Below, in pieces: positions 1 to 13,264 of a stretch of 64,000 nucleotides of DNA (position 1 is the first letter of the stretch; the number at the start of each line of letters is the position of its first letter). Both the position numbers and the translations under genes were made by a program. Under the pieces are notes generated by a model. The model saw only the letters and a list, made by a program, of their open reading frames with translations. It did not search any database and was not told where the DNA came from. This DNA is from Rhipicephalus microplus (lineage: Eukaryota; Arthropoda; Arachnida; Ixodida; Ixodidae). The stretch spans positions 251,770,092-251,834,091 of the forward strand of contig NC_134710.1 in assembly GCF_043290135.1 (NCBI RefSeq), written 5' to 3'.

Positions 1-130
1 CGCAACAGCTAGAGCTTTGAATTACCCTAAGTGCAGTCACAACTCGAACAACTGAACGCTGGTGTCCTATATTTAGGACATGAACATTTTACTTCGGCTG
101 CTTCCCCACAGGTTTAGGAGGTGAATCCAG
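1..130. other. Unassigned flank
   Basis: Nothing recognisable. The stretch ends where the first SINE fragment begins. Confidence 0.4.
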
Positions 131-291
131 GCCGCGGCAGTTGGATTTTTGATGAAGGCGAAAATGCTGCATGCCCATGTGCTTAGATTTATATGTTCGG
201 TAAAGAATGCCAGGCACTCGAAATTTCCGGGGCCCTCCACGTCTCTCATAATCATGTGGTGGTTTTTGGACGTTAAACCTTAATAATTAAT
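131..291 (+). mobile_element. Ruka-like tick SINE, 5'-truncated fragment
   Basis: The fragment starts at the GCCGCGGCAG junction that follows box B in full copies. It continues through the GATGAAGGCGAAAATGCTG block and the AAATTTCCGGGGCCCTCCAC block to CATAATCATGTGGTGG and CGTTAAACC. The tRNA-like head is missing. Several substitutions and a short deletion (the CTACGGC part before GTCTCTC) mark it as old. Confidence 0.85.
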
Positions 292-742
292 ATTATTTAT
301 ATTATTACTTGAAAACTTTTTATTCGTGCGGGTGATGCGTTCATAATAAGGAAGGCTCATTTTGTAGATAGGAAGTTGAGCATTGTATAAAAAAATACGA
401 CAGCTATTGATATAGTTAATCAGGCAGTTGTGAAATGTTTGGTGGCGTCGAGTGTCGTCTTTTTCGCCTTCCCCCATCTTTCGCTCCACTTTGCACAGTT
501 CTGAACAAAACAATAAGGAAAAAAATTATTGTCTATGTTGGCACAGGGGCTGTGAGGATAGCTTAGACACATTTTTTTCACTTTTGAAGTTAAGTTTGTT
601 ATAATTTACAGCAAGATTTCTTCGTGTCTTTTTTATAGGTTACCAGGGCCGAAAGGGTGAAAAGAGAAAGAACAAGTACAGTGAGGAAGAATGATAGAAG
701 AGACCGAGGGCAGGAAGGAATAACAAGAGAATTTCTTAGCGA
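292..742. other. Unassigned AT-rich stretch
   Basis: No gene or repeat recognised. Open frames here are short and resemble no family I know. Confidence 0.4.
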
Positions 743-815
743 GGGGCTATTCGAACTCGCGTACGCACGATCCGAAGGTGAGCGTCTTAACCCCTCGGCT
801 AACCGAGCACATTCC
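743..815 (-). repeat. tRNA-like SINE head (Ser/Leu-type)
   Basis: Read on the minus strand, the segment contains GCCGAGGGGTTAAGACGCT (a box-A region typical of long-variable-arm tRNAs). About 30 bases later comes GAGTTCGAATAGCCC, a box-B-like motif. It is followed by a pyrimidine-rich tract, not by a mature tRNA acceptor end. It is therefore read as a tRNA-derived SINE head or a decayed tRNA, not as a functional tRNA gene. Confidence 0.5.
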
Positions 816-1009
816 GGCGCGAAGCTGATTAGGGCAAAGGACAGTCCCTCGTTTTCTATCGTAGCCAACCCTAGTATTTGGAGAGCTCACTAGATCACAC
901 TTCGGCACTCGCTCAACTCCGATACGTAGGAGATCCGTGCTTTAGTGTGATAGGAGACCAGCAGTTAGCGGATCTTCACTCTCATTGAATTTGTACAGGA
1001 AGGGCGTGA

Positions 1010-1515
1010 TCACTAACAGGAGAAAAGGAACTAAGAGGCTCACCAGTAAATATATGGCTGGCAGTGTGGGCAATATGGCAACAGGGAGAATTAAGCGAAA
1101 AGTCAGAGAGGCAGAGACAATTTTTCGAATGACTGTGGTGGAAAGAAGCGGGCTCTCAGTAACTACCGAAAGGGCAAAAACGAAATAAGGAGGGAGATGT
1201 TCTATGATAATTCAAGGGGGAGCGCTTTACTTTTTCAAGCAAAGTCGCGTTGTCTTATAACACGTATAGTCATAAAGCGAGATTCAGTAAAAAAGAAGAA
1301 GAATGTACATGCTGTGGGGAAGCTAAGAATATGATGGAACAAGTTCTGAATGAATGTGGCTATATCCACTTAGGTATACGTGTGGGTACGAGCCTACATG
1401 TGGCTTTTGGTTTTAGGGACAACCATGGAAAGCTGAACACGTTCGCGATAGAAGCAAGTAAGAGACGGTTAGAGTATTGCTGACAAAAAATCAGAAATAA
1501 AGAACAAAAGTAGTG
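1010..1515 (+). pseudogene. Non-LTR retrotransposon ORF2 C-terminal fragment
   Basis: This is the C-terminal end of a LINE polyprotein, broken by stops and frameshifts. One reading frame gives a block like the YDNSRGSALLF segment seen just before the terminal zinc motif in many tick LINEs. A second frame (from 1250) gives ECTCCGEAKNMMEQVLNEC, a C-x2-C...C knuckle in which the usual His is replaced by Gln. It is followed by FGFRDNHGKL and SKRRLEYC, the closing segment of such ORFs. No RT palm or endonuclease remains, so the piece is a dead 3' fragment. The clade is not resolved. Confidence 0.6.
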
Positions 1516-1835
1516 GGAAAATGAGGTAATTCTGTGTGAAGAGGCAGAGAGATGAACCATAAATCTATAATTTCTTTTGTTAAAGTAAGATCTATTTAAT
1601 CGAAGTCATCAGGCCAACATGAAAAGAAAGTTTTTGTTTTCTTCTGTGAGCCTGGTGGGAAATATGTCACCACCTCTTTTTAATGGGGACGTTCCTATAG
1701 CATCTATACATCCATGAATGAATGTGCTCGCTCCGATGTGTGATAGGTGACTGCTAGGGACCACAGCTATAAACTGCGTTAGCTTTTGGCACGCTTCCTC
1801 TTTCGCTCGGCAGTCAGCACGCTTAGTGTATGAGT
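1516..1835. other. Unassigned spacer between two LINE fragments
   Basis: No recognisable feature. Confidence 0.35.
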
Positions 1836-1839
1836 GGTG

Positions 1840-2066
1840 TATGAGGGGTGGAGGACTCGGAAAGCTGCTGCAGCACGCGCTCGCACAGAGCATCTCGATA
1901 TTCTATCACGTGAATATCGTACGATTACATGCAACCAACCACTATCCGAGGAACCCAAATCGATCTCGTTTTTGCAAACTTTCTACTATGGCCGATCCAA
2001 GAACCACTCTTCCTACACTTTACCGACCACAAACCCCTTATAGTGAAGGGGTAACGGAAGTCACGT
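1840..2066 (+). pseudogene. LINE AP-endonuclease fragment
   Basis: One plus-strand frame, from about 1939, reads TTIRGTQIDLVFAN and about 20 residues later FTDHKPLI. These match the RGTxIDLVF and SDHKxL motifs at the C-terminal end of APE-type endonuclease domains of non-LTR retrotransposons. Neighbouring sequence upstream appears to belong to the same domain in a shifted frame. No RT follows, so this is an isolated endonuclease piece. It is probably unrelated to the C-terminal LINE fragment at 1010-1515, because the order along the element is reversed. Confidence 0.6.
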
Positions 2067-3409
2067 CTCGCTACCACTTACGAATGAAATACGTTGTCTA
2101 TATATACAGTGTGTCTAACGTCTTTCATAATTGACTGGGCGAAGTTTACGGAAGAATAACTGTTTACCGATGTACCTCCGGAGGTTTGCCCCCTCATCAT
2201 TATACACTCCTTGGAGATGTGAATTTTTTTCTTTTTTTTCTTTGTCTCATGGCATTTACTATAATGCGTATCTAAAATTATCACAAATGCTATGACGCAG
2301 TAATACATTCACTCAGCAACTACGATGGCGCAAGTACTGCATAAGCTTTCAAAGACTTACGTGCACATATACAATGCAAGTCAAGAAATGCGTTCACTAA
2401 ATGACAACCATGGCATAACCACTGCACATGCCTTTAGAGGGTTACATGCAGTTATACTATACAAGCCAAGAAATGTATTCACTCAGTGATAACAATGACA
2501 GAGCACTTCTTCAGCGCTGAAAGGCTTCCATGCGCATATACTAGCCAAGTCAAGAAATACAAGAAAAGGTCTTCAATAGGCACACAAGCTATGAATCGCA
2601 TAGCCTTCTACTAAAGCAAGGAAGTGGGAATGGGAACTGAGGAAAAAGAAGAAGGAAAGGAAAAGAGGACAACGGGTAGAGAGAAAGAAAGACAAAGAAA
2701 GATAATGAGAAAACGAAAAAAAAGGGAACAAAGGCAGACAAAAAAGAAGTAGGCTTAAAAAGATAGAGAAGAAAGAGAGTAAGCTTATTAGTGTAGAAAA
2801 GCAAGGAGTGTGAAAGAGTCGGCTTGGCTCAGTACTTGCTACTGGTTCACTAAAGATGAAGGCAACAATTCAGCCAACTCACGTTTATTTATACCAGATA
2901 TACCTGTGTGGTCCATCATAAAACTGTGGCTATCACAAACGCGCGTGTGCCACAAAAATCGGGTAATCCATGCGACCCACAACTTCCAATTAAAAGAAAA
3001 TGGCACCAGCTATAGCCCAACAAAAGGCATGTTTGTTAGCATAAGGTTTCCCAGTGTGTTGCGTTACCATAGCAACAACACTGTATCGCGATAATATGTG
3101 GCTATAAAGGCGATGGCTATGCTGCCCCCTGACCGCTTAACAAAAGTGTTGAATAAAGAGCAGTAATACAACAGATGAAAATACTTACAAGTCTTGCAAA
3201 CTATAGAAATGCGTCGACCTGACGAAGGGAACGCTCCCTGCTTGCCAGTTTTATCGGTGACCGCGAAACGGAGTTGGTCTTCTCCTTTTCTTCTATCATT
3301 AGACTGCTTCCGTTTTGTTACATTTTAACGCCGGAGCCTGAAAACAGTTATGCCGTTTTTGACCGCGTTATGAATGGTTTAGTAAAATAAAAAAACATCT
3401 GGTGAATAT
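2067..3409. other. Unassigned region with a purine-rich tract
   Basis: No gene recognised. The segment 2616-2790 is strongly A/G-biased on the plus strand with many GAAA/AAAG units, a low-complexity tract. An open minus-strand frame there (71 codons, rich in Phe, Leu and Ser) is a product of that bias. The rest is unassigned. Confidence 0.4.
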
Positions 3410-3666
3410 TGCAACAAACAATTCACGTAGTCTGGAGAAAACTATTCTTTGTTAACTAGTTAACCACAAGGAAAACCAAGAAGCGTTCTATTGCTTGCTC
3501 GAGTGGCTCAACACTTCTCTCTCTTTCCTGGCCACAGTCCTCCACGATCCGATCCCGTGCGCTAAAAGGCACGTGAAGTCATGGCTGATTCTTGCATTTA
3601 CAACACGCTATTGTCTGCAACGAGGGCGTGCGTATCTTGAACAGTTTTATGGTATTCGTCATTAAT
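3410..3666 (-). repeat. 3' LTR of the gypsy element
   Basis: It aligns by eye along its length with 8680-9007. Shared blocks include AACTAGTTAACCACAAGG versus AACTAGTCAAACACAAGG, then TTGCTTGCTCGA, CTGGCCACAG, CCTCCACGA and TTGAACAGTTT. It lacks about 70 bases found in the other LTR, centred on a GAT microsatellite. Confidence 0.85.
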
Positions 3667-3689
3667 CCCCCTCCAAACGCATTGTCTTG

Positions 3690-4860
3690 ATGCGTACGTC
3701 AGTGAGTTAGATGGTGTGATCTGAATGCTGGTATCACTGCGTCCGTAATAGTGACATTCAACACAGTAAAGAATGTTCACTGCCGGTCGTAGTATGCTTT
3801 CATTCAAACAACGTAAACAGTTTCCTGGGACGTCGGCACCTAGATGAACTAAATTTTCCTTCCGTTGAAACTTTGAAGCTCAATGGGCTAATTCGGCGGA
3901 GTACTCGGTAAGGAACGAAGTACTGATGGAGAAGCTTTTCGGAAAGGCAAGGTGCTCGCACGGTGGTCTATATACATACTCTGCCACCTGGTGCATACTC
4001 GACTTCTCATTGCCACAAGTTTTATCGGTCCACATCGATTCGATGTTGTTGTTGAATGAAGGTATTGTGCCAGCTGACATGCTTCTTCGGCCCGCTGAGT
4101 TAAATCTCTGACGTCAGCTTTGTGGTCAGTGCTGTCGCTAACGGGCAGCATTGCATCCTGAGTTGTATTCACTGTTCGGCTATAAACAAGCTGGAATGGC
4201 CTCACTTGAGCAGTCTCCTGCAAAGTGGTGTTGTATGTGAATGTGGCATACAGTAGTATCGTGTCTCATGTACGGTGCCCCAACTCTACGTAAATTGACA
4301 ACATATTGGTCAGTGTTCCGCTAAGACGTTCGGTTAGACTGTTTGCGGTGCATGGTAAGCAGTTTTTTCCTGTGGCAGGTATGGGTAAGCTTCACAATGA
4401 ACTGCGTCAAATCTGCTGTAAATGACATTCCTCGGTCTGTAATAATAACTTAACGGGTACTATGTCGTTGCACTATGGAGAAGACGAAGAATTCTGCTAC
4501 TTTGATGGCTGTCGTTCTGACCAAAAAGGCTGTCAAGTGAACCGTCGCTACTGCAATCCATCCTTTCCCTAAGGATGATGTCGGAAGGACCAAGCAGATC
4601 CATTCTTCTTTGCTCAAACGGAGCTTCTGGGGTTCAATTGGATGGAAGAGGCCTGCCGGTTTCACTGGAGGCGTCTCGAGTCTTTGGCAATTGCGACAAG
4701 TTCTGGTAAAATGCTGTACTGTATTCAATTACCTTGGCTAATAGTATTTGGTCCGATTGCGAGCGAAGGTTTGAATCGCTTTCGGAGCCCTGACGAGGGG
4801 CATTGTGACAGGCTTCTAAGATTGCGGATTGTAGGGTCAAAGGGATGAGGAGTAGCAATT
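3690..4860 (-). pseudogene. Gypsy integrase remnant
   Basis: Reading leftward from about 4860, the frame ending near 4450 shows TCRNCQRLETPP, the CxxC end of the integrase HHCC zinc domain. It then shows a catalytic-core start in which the expected first Asp positions have changed (EWICLVLP and ATVHLT). A second frame near 4440 keeps ITDRG, the second core Asp. The frame 4223-3888 holds the distal core (QETAQVRPFQLVYSR). At least two frameshifts and several stops separate these pieces. The domain would join newly made DNA to a target, but this copy cannot encode a working enzyme. Confidence 0.75.
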
Positions 4861-5020
4861 TCTCGGTGCTTTGCTCAAAATTATTCTAGACCGGGATGTT
4901 ATTTCAGAGATCATACGCTGACAATCTCCGCGTGAACACTTGTGGAAGACACACAGGGTTTCCTTGCAGATACCTGATAAGCAAAAGCAACTCGGTATCC
5001 GATTGCTGATATTCGGCCAT

Positions 5021-6560
5021 CTATGATGCGGTGACGGCTCTAAGAAACGGACAGCCATCTGCCCCTTCCACAGGCGCGTATTGGACAGACGCGCATGACA
5101 GGCTGTCAGCGTCACTGTGCTTGCGGCCAGACATACACAGGACCGCCATGTCGCACTCTTGCAGCCCCAGGCTCCATCTTGCAAGATGCTCAAACGGGTC
5201 TTTGAGGTTTGTTAGGCAGCAGAGTGAGTGATGGTCGCTCACGGCACGAAATAATCTGCCGTATAGGTATGGTCGGAACCTTCCTATGGCCCAAATCACT
5301 GTGACGCATTCTCTTTCTGACGCTGGGTAGTTAGTTTCCGCCTTCGAAAGAGTGCGGCTAGCGTAAGCAATCACTCGTTCTTTTACATTTTGCCACTGAA
5401 TGAGGACAGCACCGAGTTCCAAATTATTTGCGTCCACGTGTATGTATGTCTCCACTTCATCATCAAAGTGTGCGTGTACAGGGTCGTTTTGAAGCCGCCG
5501 TTGTGGCTTATGAAATGCCGCATGGTGCTCACTCGTCCAGACAATGGGTACGTCGTCTTTTGTGAGTCGTGTTAATGGTTCCGCAATTTTGGAAAACATT
5601 TGATAAAGTATCTGTAATAGACAAAAAGCCCTAAAAATCACATGGCAGCCTTTTTTGCCCGTGGGTCTGGGGAAATTTCTTACTGCGGCAGTCTTCTCAG
5701 GGTCGGGGCGGATGTGTTCAGAACAAACTACGTGGCCTGGGAAAAAGAGTTGGCGAAAACCGAAGTGGTACTTTTGTGGCTTTATGGAGCCACCAAAGGG
5801 CCATTTTGGTTTTTAATCTACCAGACTAAAAATATATTGTTAGTCCTGCTGAACTAATAGCTTTGAGAAATAGTCCATAGTCGTTTCACGTGCTGATCGG
5901 AAGTGATCGAAAAGATTGCGACATAATCCAGATAAACATGCCAGGATTGTCATTTTAACCTGGATGCACAGTGTCCGTCATCTGCTGAAACGTGGTAGGT
6001 GCAAAACAAAGGCCGAACGGGAGTACCTTTAACTCGTACAGTCCATCTGGAGTGACAAACGCTGTTTACTCGTGGTCTCTTTTGTCAAAGAGGAAAAAAA
6101 ATTCGCGTCTCGTAACCTCTCAAGGGCGTCATCGATCCTTGGGGGTGGATAGATATCCTGTTTTGATGTTAAACTCTCTGTAATCTACAAAAAATCACAG
6201 TGTTGCCGTCCTTCTTCTCTACTAACACGACAGGTGAAGCTCACGGGCTTCAGCTGACGGTTGAATGACATCGACTCGAAGCATTTTTTTCAATTTGGCT
6301 TCTGATGACCTGTTTTTCTTTTGATGATACCCAATAAGGGTGCTGACAAATAGGCCTCACCGATTCCTCAACTATGATGCTGTGTTTGGCTATAGATGTC
6401 CCCTGGACATTCGATGACGCCGAGGGAGGCGAATTCTCGTACAAGGTTCTCGTCTACCACTTCTGACCTGGTGACAGGGCTGTGTCGATGGATGCAAGTG
6501 TGTGGTATACGTTGTCAAGATTGAGTGGTGCCATATTCGAATCTGTAATTTCATTGTAAT
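5021..6560 (-). pseudogene. Gypsy reverse transcriptase and RNase H remnant
   Basis: The RT palm is recognised by SPVVLVEKKDG near 6200-6240 and by FVTPDGLYELKVLPFGLC near 6010-6060. The catalytic YxDD box reads YLDY at 5923-5934, so the second Asp is lost. Several stops lie between these motifs. Downstream, a 206-codon open frame (5641-5021) carries the RT thumb and the RNase H domain. Its motifs are YIHVDANNLELGAVL (first Asp), AYASRTLSKAETNY, SERECV (Glu), RPYLYGR and SDHHSL (Asp), followed by SGRKHSDADSLS. The RNase H is the best-preserved part of the element. Confidence 0.85.
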
Positions 6561-6639
6561 TTGTCAAGTGGGCGTTTACGGTTTTTCGGTGATATGCTGC
6601 ACCTAATTTCTGAAATTAGTCCAAAAAACATTCGCGCAC

Positions 6640-7180
6640 CTATCGCGCGCAGCTGAACGAGACCTCTCGCAACAAAGCTCCTTTTTTTTTCAACAGGAGC
6701 GCAGAGTTACTTTCCGCCATTCCTTCATGGTCTCTGAATGATTTACTTCTTAAGGCAACAGCTATGCTGCATCTTGGTGGAACCTTTACATTGTCGTCCA
6801 GAATCCAGAATGCGTCGTATTTTTCATCACACTCAAATTTCGCGATGACGTGCTTCGTGGAGAACGACATCAATGCTTCAAACAAATTTATAAGAGCACC
6901 GTTTATCTGCAATAAGGTCATTACATTTAATAAATATCTGGAGCATTCTGAGAGGAGAATGAAATTGGCGACGTATGTGAAACCACGTATTCTAATTCTA
7001 CAAGCGCATCTGCCAGCTGTATAGATCAGGTGTCCTCCTGCGGTACGCACTTGCTGTTCTGTTCATGGAGTCAGCACTTTTTTCAGTTTTCGGGCAAGCT
7101 CTCTACTTATAACTGAATTGTCTGCAACTATGTCCACTTAAGTGGAAATTTCACAGCCTTCTATCAGCCCGTATAAATCC
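6640..7180 (-). pseudogene. Gypsy aspartic protease remnant
   Basis: The frame 7050-6640 begins RTAGGH and continues RCACRIRIRGFTYVANF, the flap and second half of a gypsy retropepsin-like domain. Just upstream, in a frame broken by a stop, the active-site box reads VDIVADNSVIS at about 7108-7137 where the family has DTGAD. The catalytic DTG is therefore DIV. The end of the ORF resembles the DDNVxVPPR linker that precedes RT. Confidence 0.7.
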
Positions 7181-7379
7181 GACGCAATGTTACTGTTCCC
7201 ACACGTTTGCTCGCGTTCGTCGTGATATTGCAAAATTAGCGCTGGAGGTTCAGTTTTATCGACAGTTGCCTTACCTCCAAAGGTTGCCGATTTCAGTTTT
7301 CCTAAAGCGGACTTTGGGAGCGTCACCTGAGGGAACTTGAAGATTCGCGGAGACTTTGCGAGCCTCAGGGGCGCTGTTG

Positions 7380-8640
7380 ACCGGAGCTTATACTGCTGTG
7401 TGGCATGAAAGCCCTGGCCAGTAAACAAGTACTCCTAGATTGCGCAAGGATGGTCTGCCTTTCGTGGGCAGACAGCATTTGCGGAGAAACTCCGAAGCAC
7501 TGCTCGGTGGTATTCGCACACCGCGTAGAAGTGGTCAGGTTGGCCGCAATGATAGCAAAGTGGGATTCGGTCGGCAGTGCACCATATGCCTGTTTTCCAG
7601 ACTCTTGGCTCAGGCGAGGGCAGCGTGAACCGCGGTTCGGTTTGATGTGTAGGCTTTGGGACAAAGCTACGTCCAGATGTTCCCCTTAGCACCTCGACAT
7701 ACAAGATTGCTGGCTGCGCCAATAACGACGCTTGAGGATGCCTTTGAGGCTGCTACTCATGGTTCATGTGCCTGACGTCTTCACAGACCATTTCAGCCAA
7801 TGAGAAGGTCGTTGGTGGGCTGGTGTTTAGCTGCTGCCTCTAAAGCTCTTCTGGTACTACTGACCGCACGAGTACTCGCTAGACGTCGATGCTTTTTCCT
7901 AATAATGCGGACAATTCCTTTGGAAATGCGACGCTCACTTGTGGGTTGTACAGCCTTGCACGATGTTTGAGGGTCTTTTCCCTATACTCTTCACCTAGGA
8001 GGGATGTCAGCGACAGTGGTTGGGTGGAGGGCTTCGAACCAGACCGGCAAAAAGCTCCTGCTTGACACTACGCATCAGATGCCGAAGCTTCTTCTCTTCA
8101 CTCATGCTGGGTCAGCCCGGTGAAACAAGCGACACATATTTTCAACGTACATTGCCACGTTTTCGTTATTCCGCTGGCTTCTCACTTGCAGATCGGCCTC
8201 AGCTCTTGCAGTTCGTACATGGGAACGTAGCTAGCAGCTCCCGGTAGAAATCGTCCCATTACCAGAAAGCACGTTCATGGTTTTCGAACCATGTCCATGC
8301 ACTGTCTTCTAAAGCGAAGTAAACACACATTAGCTTCCGGTCTTCAGCCCATTCATTGCAATCGCAACCCACTCGAAACCCGCAAGCCCATCTTTGGCGT
8401 CTTCAAACGTTTCACCGTGGAAAGGCTCATAGATTCGCGGTTTTTCAACGATGACGTGGGTCACAGCAGCTGGTGGGGCCATTTCAGTATTGCCTAGAAG
8501 AGCTGGTGCTTGCCCAGTAGGTTCAGACGAAGAAAAAATTTGGGAAGCTCATCAAGAGACCACGACTGGTACGCTGATGAACAGGCGTGAGCTCGTTGGG
8601 TCCCATTCGACGGGGCTCCGTGCTTCCTTTTTCAAATGGA
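7380..8640 (-). pseudogene. Gypsy gag with CCHC knuckle, disrupted
   Basis: The nucleocapsid knuckle is CYHCGQPDHFYAVC in the minus frame 7722-7435, a perfect C-x2-C-x4-H-x4-C. Upstream, pieces of the capsid-like region are spread over different frames. They include EPFHGETFED, an ENVAMYVENMCRLF-like segment near 8130, and HRADP. Stops and indels occur throughout. The start codon cannot be fixed. Confidence 0.75.
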
Positions 8641-8679
8641 ATAGAGTTTGAGATCACTACCCAGCACCTCCACAAGAAT

Positions 8680-9007
8680 TGTAACGAACTATTCAGGTAG
8701 TCTGCAGAAAACGTTTTTTTTTTTGTGCTAACTAGTCAAACACAAGGCAAAACCAAGAAGAGTGACATTGCTTGCTCGATTGGTGATGATGATGATGATG
8801 ATGATGATCAATCCACAACCAAGGAGCAAAAAATCATCTGCTCATCATTTCTTCTTTCTTTTTCTGGCCACAGCCCTCCACGACCTAATCCCACGCGTTG
8901 AAGACGCGTGTAGTCGTGGCCAGTTTTGTAGCTACAGCGCGCCGTCGTCTGCTAGAAGGGCACGCGCATTTTGAACAGTTTCATGGTATGCGTTAATATA
9001 CGTCATG
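8680..9007 (-). repeat. 5' LTR of the gypsy element, with internal GAT microsatellite
   Basis: Partner of 3410-3666. It contains an extra segment with eight GAT/ATG-type units (about 8784-8808) followed by unique sequence before the blocks resume. This is either an insertion here or a deletion in the other LTR. Confidence 0.82.
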
Positions 9008-9423
9008 CCACTCCCAGATGCTACACACGAATAGTCGTCATTGTCAAGTTTTCTGCTTTGACTCGACATGTGGATAATGAAGCTTCCTTCCATAATTTCG
9101 AGAATGAATTACGGCCGTTTGAATGCAAAACTTTGGAATTTTGATTGCAGCTTTTATTGCTTAATGCGACTGGTTTTCAGGGTTGTCAGGTTTGGCTACT
9201 CTGCGCCAATTTGACTATTTTTTTAGGATGCAGGCGAGGGGGGGGGGAGCAGAATAAGCTCCTTGGTTATTTGGCTAGTGTTAGGCTACTTTCTTGTGGC
9301 CGCGATTCAAATCAAAGTAGGGTGCACAAAAAGCAATGCCACTCTAAAGAAGTTATTAGTACCTTTTGATGTTATAACTGCTGGCGGTCGAGTATGCAGC
9401 GTCAAAAAATGGTAGCCATTCTA
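9008..9423. other. Unassigned region
   Basis: No gene or family recognised. A G-run lies at about 9238-9247. Confidence 0.35.
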
Positions 9424-9660
9424 ACATGGTCGTCTAGTGGCTAAGTATCTCGGCTGCTGACGCGCAGGTCACGGGATCGAATCCCGGCTTTGGCGGCCGC
9501 GTTTTCGATTGAGGCAAAAATGCTGTAAGCTCGTGTGCTCATATTTCGGGGCAGGTTAAAGAACTCCAGGTGTTGTTAATTTTTGGAGCCCTCCACTACG
9601 GCGTCTCTGATAATCATTTGGTGGTTTTGGAAAGCTAAACCCCACATATCAATCAATCAA
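9424..9660 (+). mobile_element. Ruka-like SINE, full length
   Basis: The head reads GGTCGTCTAGTGGCTAAG (box A region) and GATCGAATCCC (box B). The body follows, then the tail TAAACCCCACATATCAATCAATCAATA. A few indels occur in the body (for example GTTGTTAATTTTTGG for the usual GGTCGAAATTTCCGG). No convincing target duplication was seen. Confidence 0.92.
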
Positions 9661-10361
9661 TAGAAAAACTGATGCGAATCTCTTTTATAGCATGCTTCTT
9701 ATAAAGGAAGCATCGAAGTAAGTTCAACACATAATCATTATTTCCAATGATACAAACTTTAACGTCGGCTGACGATGGGGGACAATGAGTGCAGTGTGCC
9801 TTTGAGGAACACATCTTGCGTAAAAGCAAATTGTATGTTAGCAAGATCTTACTATTCTTTCTTTTGCACTTAAAAAAACGATTTTTACTTCTACATTGAC
9901 AAAGTAGCACTGAATAAATAATTAAAGAAACATTTTATGACACAGTACTGCTTTTTTTCTTCGACCTGACCAAAACAGTATGGCGTCACTAAAATAAGTA
10001 CTTTATGATAAGGGCATGGTGCCACTATATTTGTGGCTTGCGTGTTCTTTGCTGTAAGCGTTTTTTTTTTGGCTCCAGGGCAAATACACGCACCAAGTTG
10101 AATTTATTCTCACTGAATAAATTAATGTCGACTTTTTTGATGCGGACAGTTTTTAGTTTCGGTTTCTGGACGCCAAAATGGGCTGTGTTGTTGCAGTGTA
10201 GATGACTTGGTCCCGTGACCACACAAGAATCTAACGCACGTCACGCTGATTATTGTGTGCTCTCGCAGAGATCTGCCACACAAGCATCTGCAGAACAGAC
10301 GTACAGCAGTCGCGATGAATCGACGGTACGTGCTTAGCTCTGGTCTCCAGAGGTTCCTCAC
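9661..10361. other. Unassigned region
   Basis: No feature recognised. Small frames on both strands have no family signature. Confidence 0.35.
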
Positions 10362-10604
10362 CTCACTACAATAGGCGTACGCACGGGAGGATGATAAGGG
10401 GGTGGCCACTTTTAAAATCAAATACGAGGGGGTGCAAACACAGCCCCGCGCATTGACATAGTTGGTAGGGGGCACTGCGACTTGCGAGGGGAGGGGGGCA
10501 AAATCAGCTTCATAGGCTGACATAATAGGGAGGGGGTGCGCTGGGACGAACCTTTCTTCCCCTTGATGAAGAAACCTGCTCCCCCTTACGCGTCGCTCAC
10601 TACA
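10362..10604. mobile_element. ~225-bp insertion between 9-bp direct repeats
   Basis: The segment 10371-10595 lies between two exact copies of CTCACTACA (10362-10370 and 10596-10604), consistent with a target-site duplication. It starts near GGCGTACGCA and ends with TTACGCGTCG. It is rich in G-runs on the plus strand (AGGGGGTG, GAGGGGAGGGGGG). No coding capacity is evident. The ends are weakly inverted around CGTACGC/GCGTA. The family is unidentified. Confidence 0.5.
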
Positions 10605-10799
10605 CTGCAGATCTGCTGTGACGCCACTGCAACTTTCGTTGGCCTACCTCGAGAGCTCTGACCATTTTGGACGTGCTTGCAATGAGCTTTTAGGTACACC
10701 TTGGAGGTAAATGTAAATATATTCCAAGTGATTACTGTATCCGACAGTACGAGTGGAGTGTCCATAGCACACAGAGGAAACCCCCAAGAGGCTCGTTTT

Positions 10800-11037
10800 T
10801 TGCCCCGCCGCGGTGGTCTTGTGGCTAAGGTGCTCGGCTGCTGACCCGCCGGTCACGGGATCGAATCCCAGCGGTGGTGGCTGCATTTTGAATGTAGGCG
10901 AAAATGCTGTAGGCCCATGTGCTGAGATTTAGGCGCATGTTAAAGAACCCCAGGTGAACGACATTTCCGGAGCCCTACACTACGGCGTCCTTCATAATCA
11001 TATGGTTGTTTTGGGACGTTAAACACCACATATCACA
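10800..11037 (+). mobile_element. Ruka-like SINE, full length, with target-site duplication
   Basis: It has a head with CCGCGGTGGTCTTGTGGCTA, a box B region GGGATCGAATCCC, the conserved AAAGAACCCCAGGTG block and the tail TTAAACACCACATATCACA. It is bounded by CAAGAGGCTCGTTTT (10785-10799) and CAAGAGGCTTGTTTT (11038-11052), 14 of 15 identical. This fixes both ends. Confidence 0.95.
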
Positions 11038-11052
11038 CAAGAGGCTTGTTTT

Positions 11053-13264
<2,212 letters not shown>

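Larger units (their letters stand above)
3410..9007 (-). mobile_element. Ty3/gypsy LTR retrotransposon, degenerate but structurally complete
   Basis: Two LTRs in direct orientation (3410-3666 and 8680-9007) enclose about 5 kb. On the minus strand this holds, in order, gag with a CCHC knuckle, aspartic protease, reverse transcriptase, RNase H and integrase. That order is diagnostic of Ty3/gypsy. Every domain carries stops, frameshifts or lost catalytic residues. On the minus strand, six bases inside the 5' LTR edge, a candidate primer-binding site begins TGGAGGTGCTGGG. A purine-rich TTGGAGGGGGA just before the 3' LTR is a candidate polypurine tract. No clear target-site duplication was found, so the outer ends are uncertain by about 10 bp. 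Confidence 0.88.

Noticed and set aside
9424..9500. True tRNA gene at a SINE head
   Set aside because: The box A/box B region is followed by the SINE body and not by a 3' acceptor stem; the same holds for the other SINE heads.
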